Source: Nostoc sp. JL33 (GTDB taxonomy: Bacteria; Cyanobacteriota; Cyanobacteriia; Cyanobacteriales; Nostocaceae). Taken from it: 64,000 nt of DNA. The notes under the pieces were generated by a model. It searched no databases and was not told the DNA's origin. It was given only the letters and a program-made list of their open reading frames with translations. Position 1 is the stretch's first letter, and each line of letters begins with the position of its first letter. This document shows, in pieces, positions 51,521 to 61,294 of the stretch. A program made the translations under genes and the position numbers. The stretch is taken from positions 1 to 64,000 of the forward strand of contig NZ_JABXKP010000097.1 of the NCBI RefSeq assembly GCF_017114985.1, in the 5' to 3' direction.

Positions 51521-51627
51521 GAGCTAATGTAAGCCCCATCTTTTTTGCGATAACCTTGGATTCTTGTGCTTGGTTTCGGTGGCTTGGGTGGCTTGGGTGG
51601 CTTGGGTGGCTTCGGTGTTCCGGGCAT
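51499..51627 (-). CDS. 42-aa Pro/Lys repeat microprotein with GYRKKDGAYI motif
   Basis: Too short for normal ORF calling. Reads MPGTPKPPKPPKPPKPPKPS, then TRIQGYRKKDGAYISSYRRK and SI. The GYxxKDGxY(I/V) motif followed by basic residues recurs at the C-terminus of many small cyanobacterial proteins, so I regard it as real. The first part is a five-unit 9-bp repeat (PPK units). Basic, with no membrane helix. Converges with the 72-aa gene, overlapping 22 bases. Function unknown; nucleic-acid or wall binding conceivable. Confidence 0.6.
   Translation of the reverse strand: MPGTPKPPKPPKPPKPPKPSTRIQGYRKKDGAYISSYRRKSI
51572..51616. repeat. 9-bp tandem repeat, five units
   Basis: GGTTTCGGT, three GGCTTGGGT and GGCTTCGGT in direct succession, inside the 42-aa gene where each unit encodes Pro-Pro-Lys on the minus strand. 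Confidence 0.95.
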
Positions 51628-51874
51628 TTCTACTCTCCATACACTAGATATTCTTTCAGTTTTACACGCAGTATTTTATATAACAACGGTAATAACAACT
51701 ATCTACCTCACCTTCCTTATCTCTCAGTAATGCAAAATTTACGTAATAAAATACTTCACTATATGACACTAAAAGAGAGGTCTCGCATATTTTAATACAA
51801 CCTGTTCCGAAGCTGTGGCTACTGTGGCTGTATACGCTTGATAATGAAGGTAGGCGTTATCTTCACATAAGTTT

Positions 51875-52654
51875 ATGTTCTTAACTTGGTTAGACAGCAA
51901 TAGTTGGTTACTGGAAATCGGCGGGAAACGAATATTAATTGACCCTTGGCTAGTTGGTTCGTTAATTTTCAGCAACTTGGATTGGTTGTTTAAAGGTTCG
52001 CGATCGCAAAATCGCCCAATACCAGATAATGTTGATCTAATCCTGTTGTCTCAGGGTTTAGAAGACCATGCTCACCCAGCAACGCTCAAGCTGCTCGACC
52101 ACAGCATCAAAGTTGTAGCTTCTCCCAATGCAGCGAAGGTAGTACAGCAGTTAGGTTACACCCAGGTAAGAGTATTGGCTCATGGTGAAACTTTCACTTT
52201 AAATAATCAAGTAGAAATTAAAGCTTTTCCAGGCTCTCCAATTGGCCCTACTTTAGTGGAAAATAGTTATCTCCTGAAAGAATTGGAGAGTGGTTTAAGC
52301 GTATACTACGAGCCTCATGGGTATCATTCTCCACAACTTAAGCAAGCTGCACCAGTTGATGTGGTGATTACACCGTTTGTTGACTTAACGCTGCCTTTGC
52401 TTGGGCCTTTTATTAAAGGAGGAAATAGCGCTTTGGAAGTAGTAAGGTGGTTAAAACCTCAAGCAATACTACCTACAGCTGCTGGAGGAGATGTGCTGTT
52501 TGAAGGATTGATCACGAAACTCCTTCAGACTAAAGGAAATGCTCAAGAATTTCGTTCGTTAGTAGAGAAAAACAATCTTTCGACGCAGGTACTTGAGCCA
52601 AAACCAGGCGATCGCTTTGAATTACCATTAGAAAAACGAGCATTAGCAATCTAA
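51875..52654 (+). CDS. MBL-fold protein with altered metal site
   Basis: 259 aa, UlaG-like metallo-beta-lactamase fold. The strand WLDSNSWLLEIGGKRILIDPWL opens it. The metal motif reads LLSQGLEDHAHPAT, so the first two His of the usual HxHxDH are replaced while D-H-x-H remains. A later His is in EPHGYHSP. The same SQGLEDH form exists, as I recall, in cyanobacterial and plant chloroplast homologues, so it is a conserved subgroup rather than a broken gene. Substrate unknown. ATG 51875 has no clear ribosome site. Confidence 0.8.
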   Translation: MFLTWLDSNSWLLEIGGKRILIDPWLVGSLIFSNLDWLFKGSRSQNRPIPDNVDLILLSQGLEDHAHPATLKLLDHSIKVVASPNAAKVVQQLGYTQVRVLAHGETFTLNNQVEIKAFPGSPIGPTLVENSYLLKELESGLSVYYEPHGYHSPQLKQAAPVDVVITPFVDLTLPLLGPFIKGGNSALEVVRWLKPQAILPTAAGGDVLFEGLITKLLQTKGNAQEFRSLVEKNNLSTQVLEPKPGDRFELPLEKRALAI

Positions 52655-53363
52655 GTTAGCTCACATCTTGCACCAGGCGATTAGAAATTGCGGCTATACA
52701 AACTCTCGTCCACCTCCGTGGACTAAGAGAAAATCAAAGATTCTTAACCCACGCAGGTGGGTTTCGCCTGTGTAGCCGCGACTTCTAGTCGCCAGGGCTA
52801 ATTTCGTTCCATCAAAGTCCATCTCCGTGGACTAAGAGAAAATCATAGGTTTTTAACCCACGGAGGTGGGTTTCGCCTGTGTAGCCGCGACTTTTAGTCG
52901 CCAGGGCTTGCATATACACTTCTCTAATGTTCAAAATAATTTGAATTCCTGTTTGCTGATAGCATTTGTGTAATTTTTTGACAACAAATAGATGTTTACC
53001 AATATGCTGAGCAAAGTATTCGGTGACGCACATATAAAGCGTAAAATATATACTAAAATAATTAAAAGTATGAAATCTGATATATTATAGTTAACTTTCT
53101 TTGAATTCAGCGCAATCTCTTGCATGACTTCTTAGGCAACTTCTACAGTCACTTTTTAAACTTGTTCCAAATCGCTCTCATAACTGACACCAAGATTTAT
53201 TGTTAAAGGAATTTATTTTGCGGGTAAATCATAGTTTGTGAAAATTGCAGAAGACAATTTAGAATGAGGAAAAATGACTAGATTATTTTAAATTTATTTA
53301 TGCGATTATGGCTAAACTTTACCTTGTTAGTTGTCGGATTAGCTGCTTGAGATTTTCTGGATT
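52655..53363. other. 700-base gap with tandem 91-bp repeats
   Basis: The left 250 bases are repeats. On the right (52910-53360) the DNA is AT-rich; minus-strand frames such as EYFAQHIGKHLFVVKKLHKC near 52990 look faintly protein-like but lack starts and run into the repeats. I do not call a gene. Confidence 0.5.
52708..52907. repeat. two tandem copies of a 91-bp element
   Basis: Copies at 52708-52798 and 52817-52907, with almost identical sequence: palindrome GTCCACCTCCGTGGAC, ctaagagaaaatca, ACCCACGCAGGTGGGT, gtagccgcgacttctagtcgcc. Each unit folds into three hairpins. A third diverged copy is at 15577-15663. Confidence 0.92.
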
Positions 53364-54281
53364 ATGGACTTGCCAATTATTTACCACCCAGATTACATTG
53401 CTCCCCTACCTGAAGGGCATCGCTTCCCGATGTCTAAGTTCCGACAACTCTACGAATTGCTGTTAGCTGATGGTGTAGCTAATCAAGAACAATTTCACAC
53501 CCCGGAACGTCCACCGCCAGAATTGATAAAGTTAGTCCATACCCCAAACTATGTTCAAGCTTATTGCGAAGGAACCCTAGATGCCAAAGCACAGCGTCGC
53601 ATTGGTTTGCCTTGGAGTCCAGCATTAGCGAATCGTACTTGTGTAGCGGTAGGTGGTACGATACTCACTGCTAAACTGGCACTAAGTCAGGGTTTAGCTT
53701 GTAATACTGCTGGTGGAACTCATCATGCCTTTCCTAGTTATGGGTCTGGTTTTTGTATTTTCAACGATTTAGCGATCGCCTGTCGCGTTTTACAAAAACT
53801 TGGACTTGTCCAAAAAATCCTAATTGTGGATTTGGATGTTCATCAAGGAGACGGCACCGCTTTTATCTTCCAAGACGACGACAGTGTTTTTACTTTCTCC
53901 ATGCACTGCGAAGTGAATTTCCCCGGTACTAAACAAAACAGCGATTTGGATGTTGCTTTGCCAGTGGGAATGGAGGATGACGCTTATTTACAAACCTTAG
54001 CGAATTACTTAGCAGATTTATTAACTAAAGTCAAGCCAGATTTAGTATTTTATGATGCAGGTGTAGATCCTCATATAGGCGATCGCTTGGGCAAATTAGC
54101 CTTAACTGATGCTGGCATTTTTCGCCGGGAAATGCAGGTTTTAAGTACTTGTATGAGTAGCGGTTATCCCGTCGCCTGCGTCATTGGTGGCGGTTATACT
54201 GATGATATGAAATCCCTCGTTTGGCGGCATTCCCTATTGCATCGCGCCGCTAGTGAAGTTTATCAGCAGTACAAACTTTGA
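53364..54281 (+). CDS. histone-deacetylase-family protein
   Basis: 305 aa, zinc deacetylase of the arginase/HDAC fold, closest in appearance to HDAC11/class IV and bacterial acetoin-utilisation-like enzymes. Catalytic pieces: GGTHHAFPSYGSGFCIFND (His pair and the oxyanion region), DLDVHQGDGTA with the zinc Asp/His, YDAGVDPH with the second Asp and GGGYT at the end. Probably removes acetyl groups from polyamines, lysines or small molecules; bacterial relatives have mixed substrates. A cyanobacterial standard gene. Monocistronic, 119 bases before the helicase gene. Confidence 0.92.
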   Translation: MDLPIIYHPDYIAPLPEGHRFPMSKFRQLYELLLADGVANQEQFHTPERPPPELIKLVHTPNYVQAYCEGTLDAKAQRRIGLPWSPALANRTCVAVGGTILTAKLALSQGLACNTAGGTHHAFPSYGSGFCIFNDLAIACRVLQKLGLVQKILIVDLDVHQGDGTAFIFQDDDSVFTFSMHCEVNFPGTKQNSDLDVALPVGMEDDAYLQTLANYLADLLTKVKPDLVFYDAGVDPHIGDRLGKLALTDAGIFRREMQVLSTCMSSGYPVACVIGGGYTDDMKSLVWRHSLLHRAASEVYQQYKL

Positions 54282-54400
54282 TGCAACATGACTTATTGCA
54301 AAAATTTTGGTTTATTATCTGGAACCACAGATGAATTACCTGTTTCATCTGTGATTTGATTTTCCTAAATAGAAAACTTTGTCGGCAAAGGCAGTACTGG

Positions 54401-57400
54401 ATGAACAACGGCAAACTCAGAATCTACGAACTAGCTAAAGAATTGAATTTGGATAGCAAAAAGCTATTATTAATTTGCGAAAAGCTCAAAATTGCAGTCA
54501 AAAGCCATACCAGTACAATCTCCGAATCCGATGCAGAACGCATTCGTTTAGCGGTAAATAAACTAACAGCAAAGTCCTCGAAAATTAAAACAAACTCTGA
54601 AGATTGGGGCTATATGTTTATAGCTTCAGCAATTGATAGTTTTATCCGCCATCTTGAAGGTGAAACTGCCTTGAAATCATATCCTGAATTTAGGGAGCGG
54701 CGCGATCGCGCCAATGAGTTAATGTTGGAATGTGTCGGGAAAAAGCCTTCTCTATTTTATGTGCGTCGCAAGGGTGCAGCAAAAGAGCCTAGAGAAGAAA
54801 TTTGGGATTTGACAATCGCAACAGACAGCGATGATTTTCAGTTACCCGCAAGACTTGAGAAGCTCAAGAAAACATTAGGATTTAGAGCGGCTGTACAAAA
54901 AGATGGACGCGGCGGTTTAAAAATACTTTCGGCTCAGTTGTTACAACTCTCACGAGGACACGCCGATAGTTATGCTGTACCTTGTCGCTTACGTTTGCTG
55001 TCTAATCATCAGCATCATCTCGATATTCCGCCAAAGATATTGACACGCATCGCCGCCGCGCCAATCTGTGGCGATCATGTGCCTACAGAAGATCAGCTTA
55101 AAGCTTGGAAAGCCTTTTTGCAAATTGAAGAAAAAATTGCTAAAGCGCGTCAATTTTGCGTGCGTTACGTAAGTCATAACTATAACTTTAAAAGACGAAT
55201 CAGTTTTGAAATTGATGTAGCCTCAGCCACCCTTGACGGCTTTTATCAAAATTCTCTCGATGTAGAAAACTTTTGGGAACGAGCAAGACGCACAAAAAAC
55301 GAAGATTTGAAACTTTTTGAAACTGCTCCTATCGGCAAAAATTGGATTACCGGTCGTCAATTAGGGACTGTTGAAGAAGTTGATCCCAACCGTTGCATTA
55401 TCAGTCTCAGACTAGAGCGCGACTTAGCTGAATATATGGCAGCAGAGCGTTATAAGTTACCAGATATAGGATTTTTGTGTTTTGAGGCAGTTGGTGATAT
55501 TCAACAGATTCAGCGCAAGAAAAAAGCTTTGGATGATTTGAATAATGGTTACACTCAAAATCCATATTTAGGCAACTTTTTATTCGATGCTTCTCAGGCT
55601 AGACAAATCAAAACAACTATCGAACTTCAACCACAGAATTTATTATTATCTTCTGCTAACCCTGGTCAGAAAGCAGCAGTAGAAAAGGTACTTGCCGCCA
55701 AGGATCTTGTTCTCATCCAAGGGCCACCAGGTACTGGAAAAACTACCGTAATTGCTGAGATTTGCTATCAAATTGCCCTTCGCGGTGGACGCACTCTAAT
55801 TGCATCTCAAGCCAATTTAGCAGTAGATAATGCCCTAAGTCGATTAGTTCATAACCCAGTGATTCGGGCTGTACGCAAGGGGAGAGCCGAAAAAGTTGGG
55901 GAGGAAGGACAGCCATTTTTAGAAGACCAAGTGATTGGCAGATGGCTAGAAAATACAGCAAATGACTGCGAAAATAATCTTAATCAACGGCTCGAAAATA
56001 TCCAAATTTTTAGTCAATTAGTGGCATTATCACAAAGATTTACAGCCTACTTCCAAGCCGAGCAAGAATTCAATCAGCAACAAAATAAATTCCATAAAAA
56101 TAAAGTAAAACTAGAGGAAAACTTTAAAACTCAAGAAAAATCTTACAACGAAACCGTAGGAAAAAAGAACGAGGTTGAATCCTTACTTGCAGGTGTAGAA
56201 AACATCCTAAATACTGCACCAAATGTCAACTGGGAAGCTCCAGAAGTTACAGATTTTTTACCACTTCTTAAGCCCTATACAGAAGGCAACAGTTTAGTAG
56301 AAGAATTTTTAGCAAATGTTCGTAAAGCCATCAAATATACTGATGAACTTGGCTTAGTGATACCGAAAGTTGGTGCTTTTGGTTTAGCAGTTTGGTTACG
56401 TGAAATAGCAACAGAAATTTCTGAATTTAAAACCGCTTTTACTTATGCTCAAGATGCAACTGAAGCTATGTCAGAAGTTGCAGTGCGGGTACAGGTTGTA
56501 AAACAGAATTTTGCCTCGTTAAATCAGCTACAACCAGATTACCAGCAATATCTTGCCAAACTGCAAAATATCCAGCAAACAATCCAGATTTGGGAAAACC
56601 GCAAACGGGAAATAGATTATATTATCTCAGCAGTTAAAGAATGGAAATCTACAGCACCTTCTCATCTGTATCAAACTTTGAAAGATTGTCATCAATCAGG
56701 TTTACTACTAACAGAGAATTTGGTAGACTTACCACTAGGTTTATTGATGTTTGCTAACACATTAAAATTACCAATAGTACCAAAAAGTTACAATATTAAT
56801 CTACCAGACTGGGAGTTATTGGCAAAGGCGATCGCTTATGAGATAGACGGAGGTTTTACTGACAGGCGGGGTAAACAGCATAATTTTAGCTACTTTTTAC
56901 AGCAAAATTTTAGTCAGATTCCAATGGTGCTATCAAAGAGCGATACCTACGGTGGGCAAAGCCTACGCACCCAATGGCAAGAAACCTATCAACAGTTTAA
57001 CAATTATCAGCTACTCAACCCCAAACAGCGAAAATTACTAGTTGAGAATACCCAGGTTTTTTTAATTAGAATGCAACGAACTTATGGTGCATCATGGGAA
57101 TGGAATAACATTGATGCTACTCTCACCCGGCTTACACAAGAATTGCTAGATACTATCCTTATAAACGCGCGTGAATGCGTTTTAAAAGTAAAAACTGAAA
57201 CTGAACAACAGCTTCAGCATCTGCAACGACTATTAAATGATCTTCAGAAAAATGAAATCAGCCAACAGCAAATATCTATTACTCAAGCTGAGGTAGAAAA
57301 AGCACAACAAGACGCTAATTTGCAACTTGGACAAGTTATTAATATCTTACAAGAACTTAACCAACAGCCAAATATACCTGCTCAATTACGCATTATAAGT

Positions 57401-58900
57401 GAAAAATATCTCGCAACACAATCGAATATTTGGGAGCAGCCCCAAGAATTCTTAAAGCAAGTGAATCATTGCGAAACTTGCATCACTCAACTTGAAACCT
57501 TAATTTCGTCATTAGAACCTTTTGCTGTGTTGGGGATAATTAAAAATTCTCTAAATGAGCATTTATTAAAACTAAAACAAGAAAGTGAAATTTACTTACA
57601 GGAGCTTCATAAATTACAAAATAATCTCCGCGAGATAGAACAGAAATCACAACCACAGCCATCACAAAATTTAATATTAGAAAGAAGTTGGTGGTTGACA
57701 GAATGGCAAACAATACCGGATAATTTTAAACCAGAAAATTCCGATGCTGACTTATTTAATATAGAGTTATTGCGCGGTCTTCATATTCAGTTTGGATTTT
57801 GGCAAAAGCAACTCGAAAAAGAAGAAAATTATCTCAATAAATATCAGAATTTTGTTCAAGATTGGATAGGAAAATTAAGAAATCCAACTGAAGGCGATCG
57901 CGATGATTTAAGACGGATTTATTTAGATAATGCTAACGTCGTCGGTATCACCTGTGTTCAAGCTGCAAATAAAGGTTTTTCTGAAGAATTCAAATCCTTT
58001 GATGTCGTCATCATTGATGAAGTTAGTAAGTGTACTCCACCAGAGTTACTAATCCCAGCATTGAAAGGCAAAAAGTTAGTGATGGTAGGGGATCATCGAC
58101 AATTACCACCAATGCTTGATACTAGCACTTTAGAAGAAGTCGCTCAAACAATTGGCAACACACGAGATGAACTAAAATTTTTAGAAGAATCACTATTTAA
58201 AAGTCAGTTTGAGTCTGCTGATGAAAGCATCAAACAAATGCTAACTACACAATATCGAATGCATCCATTTATTATGGGAGCAATCAATCAGTTTTATGAT
58301 GGTAAACTAGAATCTGGTATTTTGGAGCCGGATACAAAACGCGCACATCATCTAGCAGGCGAAATCATCCAAGAATCTCAGCATCTTATTTGGGTAAAAA
58401 CGCCTATCGAGAATCAATTTTTAGAGCAAAGAAATGGAACTTCTTACTTTAATACTCCAGAAATTGATGCAATAGAACGTCTGTGTCAGCAGTTCGATAA
58501 TATTTGGGTTTCTAAAGTTGCTAATGGTGAACCAAAAAAAGAAATTGCCGTAATTACATTTTATGGCGCTCAATTAAGGAAAATTGATGAGCGCTTGCAA
58601 TCTGAACTCTTCCCTTCACTAGAAATTCGTACTGGTACAGTAGACCGATTTCAAGGTATGGAACGACCTGTTGTAATTGTTAGTATGGTTCGCAACAATA
58701 GTAAAGGGGATGTGGGTTTTGCGAAGAAACCAGAACGAGTTAACGTTGCATTTTCCCGCGCTCAAGAACTGCTGATAATTGTGGGTTGTCATAATTTATT
58801 TACCCATCAATCAGGTAAAGTCGGAAGTATGTATTCTGAAGTTTCAAATATTGTAAGTCTTCATGGAGGTTTCGTTGATGTTTCTCGCCTCTTCAGCTAA
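54401..58900 (+). CDS. giant SF1 helicase with IF2-N-like start and coiled-coil insert
   Basis: 1499 aa. Residues ~5-55 ([20 protein letters not shown] and following) match the small N-terminal domain of translation factor IF-2. A ~370-residue uncharacterised part follows, then a superfamily 1 helicase of the AAA_11/AAA_12 type: Walker [10 protein letters not shown] near 440, Walker B IIDEVSKC near 1205, motif [11 protein letters not shown] near 1230, motif [17 protein letters not shown] near 1415, motif [13 protein letters not shown] near 1446. Between motifs I and II lies ~700 residues of Gln/Glu/Lys-rich coiled coil. Start 54401 ([10 protein letters not shown]) precedes the IF2-N domain directly. 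Its 3' end overlaps the start of a PLD-type frame. Likely unwinds DNA or RNA; I suspect a defence or repair module with the PLD protein. Confidence 0.85.
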   Translation: MNNGKLRIYELAKELNLDSKKLLLICEKLKIAVKSHTSTISESDAERIRLAVNKLTAKSSKIKTNSEDWGYMFIASAIDSFIRHLEGETALKSYPEFRERRDRANELMLECVGKKPSLFYVRRKGAAKEPREEIWDLTIATDSDDFQLPARLEKLKKTLGFRAAVQKDGRGGLKILSAQLLQLSRGHADSYAVPCRLRLLSNHQHHLDIPPKILTRIAAAPICGDHVPTEDQLKAWKAFLQIEEKIAKARQFCVRYVSHNYNFKRRISFEIDVASATLDGFYQNSLDVENFWERARRTKNEDLKLFETAPIGKNWITGRQLGTVEEVDPNRCIISLRLERDLAEYMAAERYKLPDIGFLCFEAVGDIQQIQRKKKALDDLNNGYTQNPYLGNFLFDASQARQIKTTIELQPQNLLLSSANPGQKAAVEKVLAAKDLVLIQGPPGTGKTTVIAEICYQIALRGGRTLIASQANLAVDNALSRLVHNPVIRAVRKGRAEKVGEEGQPFLEDQVIGRWLENTANDCENNLNQRLENIQIFSQLVALSQRFTAYFQAEQEFNQQQNKFHKNKVKLEENFKTQEKSYNETVGKKNEVESLLAGVENILNTAPNVNWEAPEVTDFLPLLKPYTEGNSLVEEFLANVRKAIKYTDELGLVIPKVGAFGLAVWLREIATEISEFKTAFTYAQDATEAMSEVAVRVQVVKQNFASLNQLQPDYQQYLAKLQNIQQTIQIWENRKREIDYIISAVKEWKSTAPSHLYQTLKDCHQSGLLLTENLVDLPLGLLMFANTLKLPIVPKSYNINLPDWELLAKAIAYEIDGGFTDRRGKQHNFSYFLQQNFSQIPMVLSKSDTYGGQSLRTQWQETYQQFNNYQLLNPKQRKLLVENTQVFLIRMQRTYGASWEWNNIDATLTRLTQELLDTILINARECVLKVKTETEQQLQHLQRLLNDLQKNEISQQQISITQAEVEKAQQDANLQLGQVINILQELNQQPNIPAQLRIISEKYLATQSNIWEQPQEFLKQVNHCETCITQLETLISSLEPFAVLGIIKNSLNEHLLKLKQESEIYLQELHKLQNNLREIEQKSQPQPSQNLILERSWWLTEWQTIPDNFKPENSDADLFNIELLRGLHIQFGFWQKQLEKEENYLNKYQNFVQDWIGKLRNPTEGDRDDLRRIYLDNANVVGITCVQAANKGFSEEFKSFDVVIIDEVSKCTPPELLIPALKGKKLVMVGDHRQLPPMLDTSTLEEVAQTIGNTRDELKFLEESLFKSQFESADESIKQMLTTQYRMHPFIMGAINQFYDGKLESGILEPDTKRAHHLAGEIIQESQHLIWVKTPIENQFLEQRNGTSYFNTPEIDAIERLCQQFDNIWVSKVANGEPKKEIAVITFYGAQLRKIDERLQSELFPSLEIRTGTVDRFQGMERPVVIVSMVRNNSKGDVGFAKKPERVNVAFSRAQELLIIVGCHNLFTHQSGKVGSMYSEVSNIVSLHGGFVDVSRLFS

Positions 58901-58979
58901 ACCTATTGATGACAATCTCAAGAATTATGTAACTGAAATCTTGCACCAGTTCCAACAACCGCCTCAGAATTCATTCTGA
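58878..58979 (+). pseudogene. N-terminal fragment of a PLD-like gene, copy 1
   Basis: ATG 58878 lies in the other frame inside the last codons of the helicase. It reads [20 protein letters not shown], then ILHQFQQPPQNSF and a stop. The first 20 residues match the intact PLD-like protein at 61272 (MFLASSPKPIDENLKKLVDE). GGAGG 9 bases upstream. The rest of the gene is missing. Confidence 0.85.
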
Positions 58980-59372
58980 AGCTAATAGCTAAAGTTTTCT
59001 AAAGAAGACTGAGGAGTGGAGTTGAGCTATCAGCCCAGGATGTTAAGAAATATATCATTAATTAGTATAGTTCTTTACTTAGACAACGATCAAGCTCTAT
59101 TCTTTTTAACTATCATTATCATACAATTTTTATACAATTTTTTGACAGCTTATAATATCAGCACCATACCAGAAAATGTTACTTATGTAACCCTAAATAC
59201 AGCATCATCTGGTATAGAAACTATGTAGACAATCGTGTAGAAACAAGGGTGAGCTATCAAACCCGAATGACCCCACGGCAGAAACAACGTATCGGGATAC
59301 TGACAATCCCGAACTTTCCTAGAATTATCTTTTGAGACTCAGCAATAGATGAATAGTAAATAAAAACATCCT
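58980..59372. other. 393-base AT-rich spacer
   Basis: No convincing gene; a 70-codon frame at 59016 is Ile/Leu-rich junk-like. GAGCTATCA occurs twice (near 59024 and 59251). Confidence 0.5.
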
Positions 59373-60089
59373 ATGTTAGAAAATAGAATCAATAGAAGAA
59401 CTATTCTTCACGGTGCTATCACCTTGACAGGAACATTGGCAGCTGTCCAACTTGCCTCCGCCAAGAAAGCACAGGCGCAGTCTACTTCATTAAGTCAACG
59501 TAAAGGGATTTTGTTAGCGGTAGATTTACAAAATCGCTTTTTGATCACACCTGAATGTGAAGCGGTTGTGTCAAAGGTAGTTAATAATGCTAGTAAGTTT
59601 CATCAGGTTTGGGCAACTCGCTTTTTTAACCGGAATCCTAACTTTTCACGTCAACTCAACTGGAACGAGATGGTGTCTGGACAGGAAACAGAGCTTTCTA
59701 AAACCTTAATTCCGGTTGTCAGCAAAACGTTTGATAAGCCTTCATATTCTCCAATTTCACCTACCTTGCTCCAAGTAAATATTATATCCCGGTTTCTTTT
59801 TTCTCATGCTCATGCTCCTACTTCTTTTGTGATGTCATCTACCCTGCTCCAAGCACTGCAAAATAATGCTATTACTACAGTCGCAGTGTGTGGAGTTGAT
59901 ACAGACGCTTGTGTGATGGCTACAGCTTTAGGACTCTTTGATGCTGGATTTGAGACGTTCGTAGTATCAGATGGCTGTGCTTCTAGTGGTGGGCAGGAAT
60001 ATCATGAAGCGGCGATTAAGATATTGAAACGCAATATTGGAGAGAAATATGTGATTTCTTTTAGCGAATTAGCTGCAATGTTGTCTTAG
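59373..60089 (+). CDS. isochorismatase-like cysteine hydrolase with Tat-type leader
   Basis: 238 aa. The N-terminus NRINRRTILHGAITLTGTL is a twin-arginine-type export signal. The catalytic triad is visible: Asp in AVDLQNRF near residue 50, Lys in KTFDKPSYSP near 118 and Cys in CGVDTDACVMATALGLFDAG near 180. Related enzymes hydrolyse amides or vinyl ethers. A 78-base in-frame insert (26 codons, between two CTACC(T/C)TGCTCCAAG copies at 59761 and 59839) separates Lys and Cys regions and is absent from what I expect of the family. Accessory gene lying inside the helicase/PLD junction. Confidence 0.8.
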   Translation: MLENRINRRTILHGAITLTGTLAAVQLASAKKAQAQSTSLSQRKGILLAVDLQNRFLITPECEAVVSKVVNNASKFHQVWATRFFNRNPNFSRQLNWNEMVSGQETELSKTLIPVVSKTFDKPSYSPISPTLLQVNIISRFLFSHAHAPTSFVMSSTLLQALQNNAITTVAVCGVDTDACVMATALGLFDAGFETFVVSDGCASSGGQEYHEAAIKILKRNIGEKYVISFSELAAMLS

Positions 60090-60096
60090 TGTATAA

Positions 60097-60200
60097 GAGG
60101 GTGTTTGAAAAGTTATGAGTGGTAAAAGTTTATGCTAAACGCTTCACCATGATGCAAATCATAGCAAGATAGATACTCGAATTATTTGAAAAGTGGTTTT
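60097..60200 (-). mobile_element. IS5-type insertion sequence, terminal remnant
   Basis: The minus strand reads NNSSIYLAMICIMVKRLA and a stop at 60130-60132, the usual end of IS5-family transposases (SxxIYLAMIxIMxxRLA). It is followed at its border by GAGGGTGTTTGAAAAG (60097-60112), which looks like the IS end; a similar GAGGATGTTTGAAAAG lies near 15500. The rest of the IS is gone. Confidence 0.6.
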
Positions 60201-60344
60201 GTTGTTAATTAAAGGCTTAGGTGAGAAACAGCAAATATCAAAGGTGAGAAAAAGTAATTTTTAAGCTCTTAGAAAGAAGTTACAATTAAGAAACTGCCCT
60301 CCAAAACTGATTATTTCTCATTTAGAAACAGACTGGAGACTTTT

Positions 60345-60968
60345 ATGACCCCAGCAGCGATGTCTGACGACAAGCCGCAAAGCGTCTACGCTACACCCAC
60401 AAAAGAATCACCCCTTTTGTTTGAAGGACTGACTTGGAGAGAATTCAAAGCAGTTGAGCAGTTATTAGACCGTCCAGGATATCGGCTGTCTTTCCTGGAT
60501 GGTGTTTTGGAGATCCGAAGAATGCCTGGAGAACCCCACGAAACTGTTAAGAAGAGAATTGCCGCATTGTTAGAATTTTACCTGCTCATAGCAGGGTTTG
60601 ACTTTACTCCAACTGGGTCAATGGCCTTAGAAAGTGAATCGGGTGCTGTCAAGCGAGAGGCAGATGAATCTTATAAACTTGCCCCTGGTCGAGTGCGTCC
60701 CGATTTGGCGATCGAGGTGGTGTTTACCAGTGGCGGTATCAACAAACTGGAGGCATACAAGCGGCTGTTGATTCCAGAAGTGTGGTTCTGGGAAGATGGA
60801 GTGTTAGAAGTTTATCACCTGCAAAAAGAAGGCAACGCACTTCACTATGAAAGGGTTTCTAGTAGTGAGGAGGTAAAAGGAATCGATCTGGATTTATTGT
60901 TGCGCTGCATTAATATGGTGAATCATGTTGATGCTATCAAGACTTTTCAGCAGGCGCTTCAGAAATAG
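60345..60968 (+). CDS. Uma2-family protein
   Basis: 207 aa, Uma2/DUF820 family with PD-(D/E)XK-like fold. RLSFLDGVLEIRRMPGEPHE near residue 48 and RVRPDLAIEVVFTSGGINKLEAY near 118 (PD...E.V...K) are the conserved core; VWFWEDGVLEVYHL is the last strand pair. GGAG lies 9 bases before ATG 60345; an alternative Met at codon 6 is possible. Members often swarm around mobile DNA in cyanobacteria. No relation to the helicase is implied. Its stop directly abuts PLD remnant copy 2. Confidence 0.85.
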   Translation: MTPAAMSDDKPQSVYATPTKESPLLFEGLTWREFKAVEQLLDRPGYRLSFLDGVLEIRRMPGEPHETVKKRIAALLEFYLLIAGFDFTPTGSMALESESGAVKREADESYKLAPGRVRPDLAIEVVFTSGGINKLEAYKRLLIPEVWFWEDGVLEVYHLQKEGNALHYERVSSSEEVKGIDLDLLLRCINMVNHVDAIKTFQQALQK

Positions 60969-61025
60969 CTGGCGATTTCTGCTAAACCTATTAATAATAA
61001 TCTCAAAAATTTGACTGGGTTATAG
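60969..61025 (+). pseudogene. N-terminal fragment of a PLD-like gene, copy 2
   Basis: Reads LAISAKPINNNLKNLTGL and a stop, matching residues 3-16 of the PLD-like proteins ([14 protein letters not shown]). Starts immediately after the Uma2 stop. Confidence 0.75.
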
Positions 61026-61030
61026 GAATA

Positions 61031-61135
61031 GCTTCAGGATACGATTTCTTCTTTCCGTGGTCAAATATTGAGGCTGCAACTATTGCAAATCCAGACCATG
61101 ACATAACAGAATTCGGAAGTCGTGCTGAAAAGTAG
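61031..61135 (+). pseudogene. unassigned coding-like remnant
   Basis: Open frame ASGYDFFFPWSNIEAATIAN then PDHDITEFGSRAEK and TAG. Balanced amino-acid use suggests the end of a former gene; I cannot name it. Confidence 0.35.
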
Positions 61136-61195
61136 CAAAACTTAATAATATCTCAAGAATAGCCCCATCAAAAGCCGCACTAACATAAACCTTAG

Positions 61196-61294
61196 AGGAA
61201 GTTTTTCAAGAGATTAACAGTACAAATACAGAACTACATTCAAATCGTGCGTCTACATGGAGGTTTCGTTGATGTTTCTCGCCTCTTCTCCTAA
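61196..61294 (+). pseudogene. 3' end of a second helicase gene
   Basis: The frame reads RKFFKRLTVQIQNYIQIVRL, then [12 protein letters not shown] and TAA. The last 15 residues equal those of the intact helicase ([17 protein letters not shown]). It overlaps the start of the intact PLD gene exactly as the intact helicase overlaps PLD fragment 1. Confidence 0.8.

Noticed and set aside
51572-51616. possible CRISPR-like array
   Set aside because: Units of 9 bp without spacers; a simple tandem repeat inside a small gene.
52708-52907. possible CRISPR array or transposon pair
   Set aside because: Only two units of 91 bp with an 18-base gap, no cas genes, no transposase; a dispersed repeat.
52812-53125. 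two minus-strand frames of 64 and 73 codons
   Set aside because: One reads into the 91-bp repeat, the other is AT-rich; neither has a ribosome site or known motif.
59016-59228. 70-codon plus-strand frame
   Set aside because: AT-rich, Ile/Leu-dominated, no ribosome site; probably chance.
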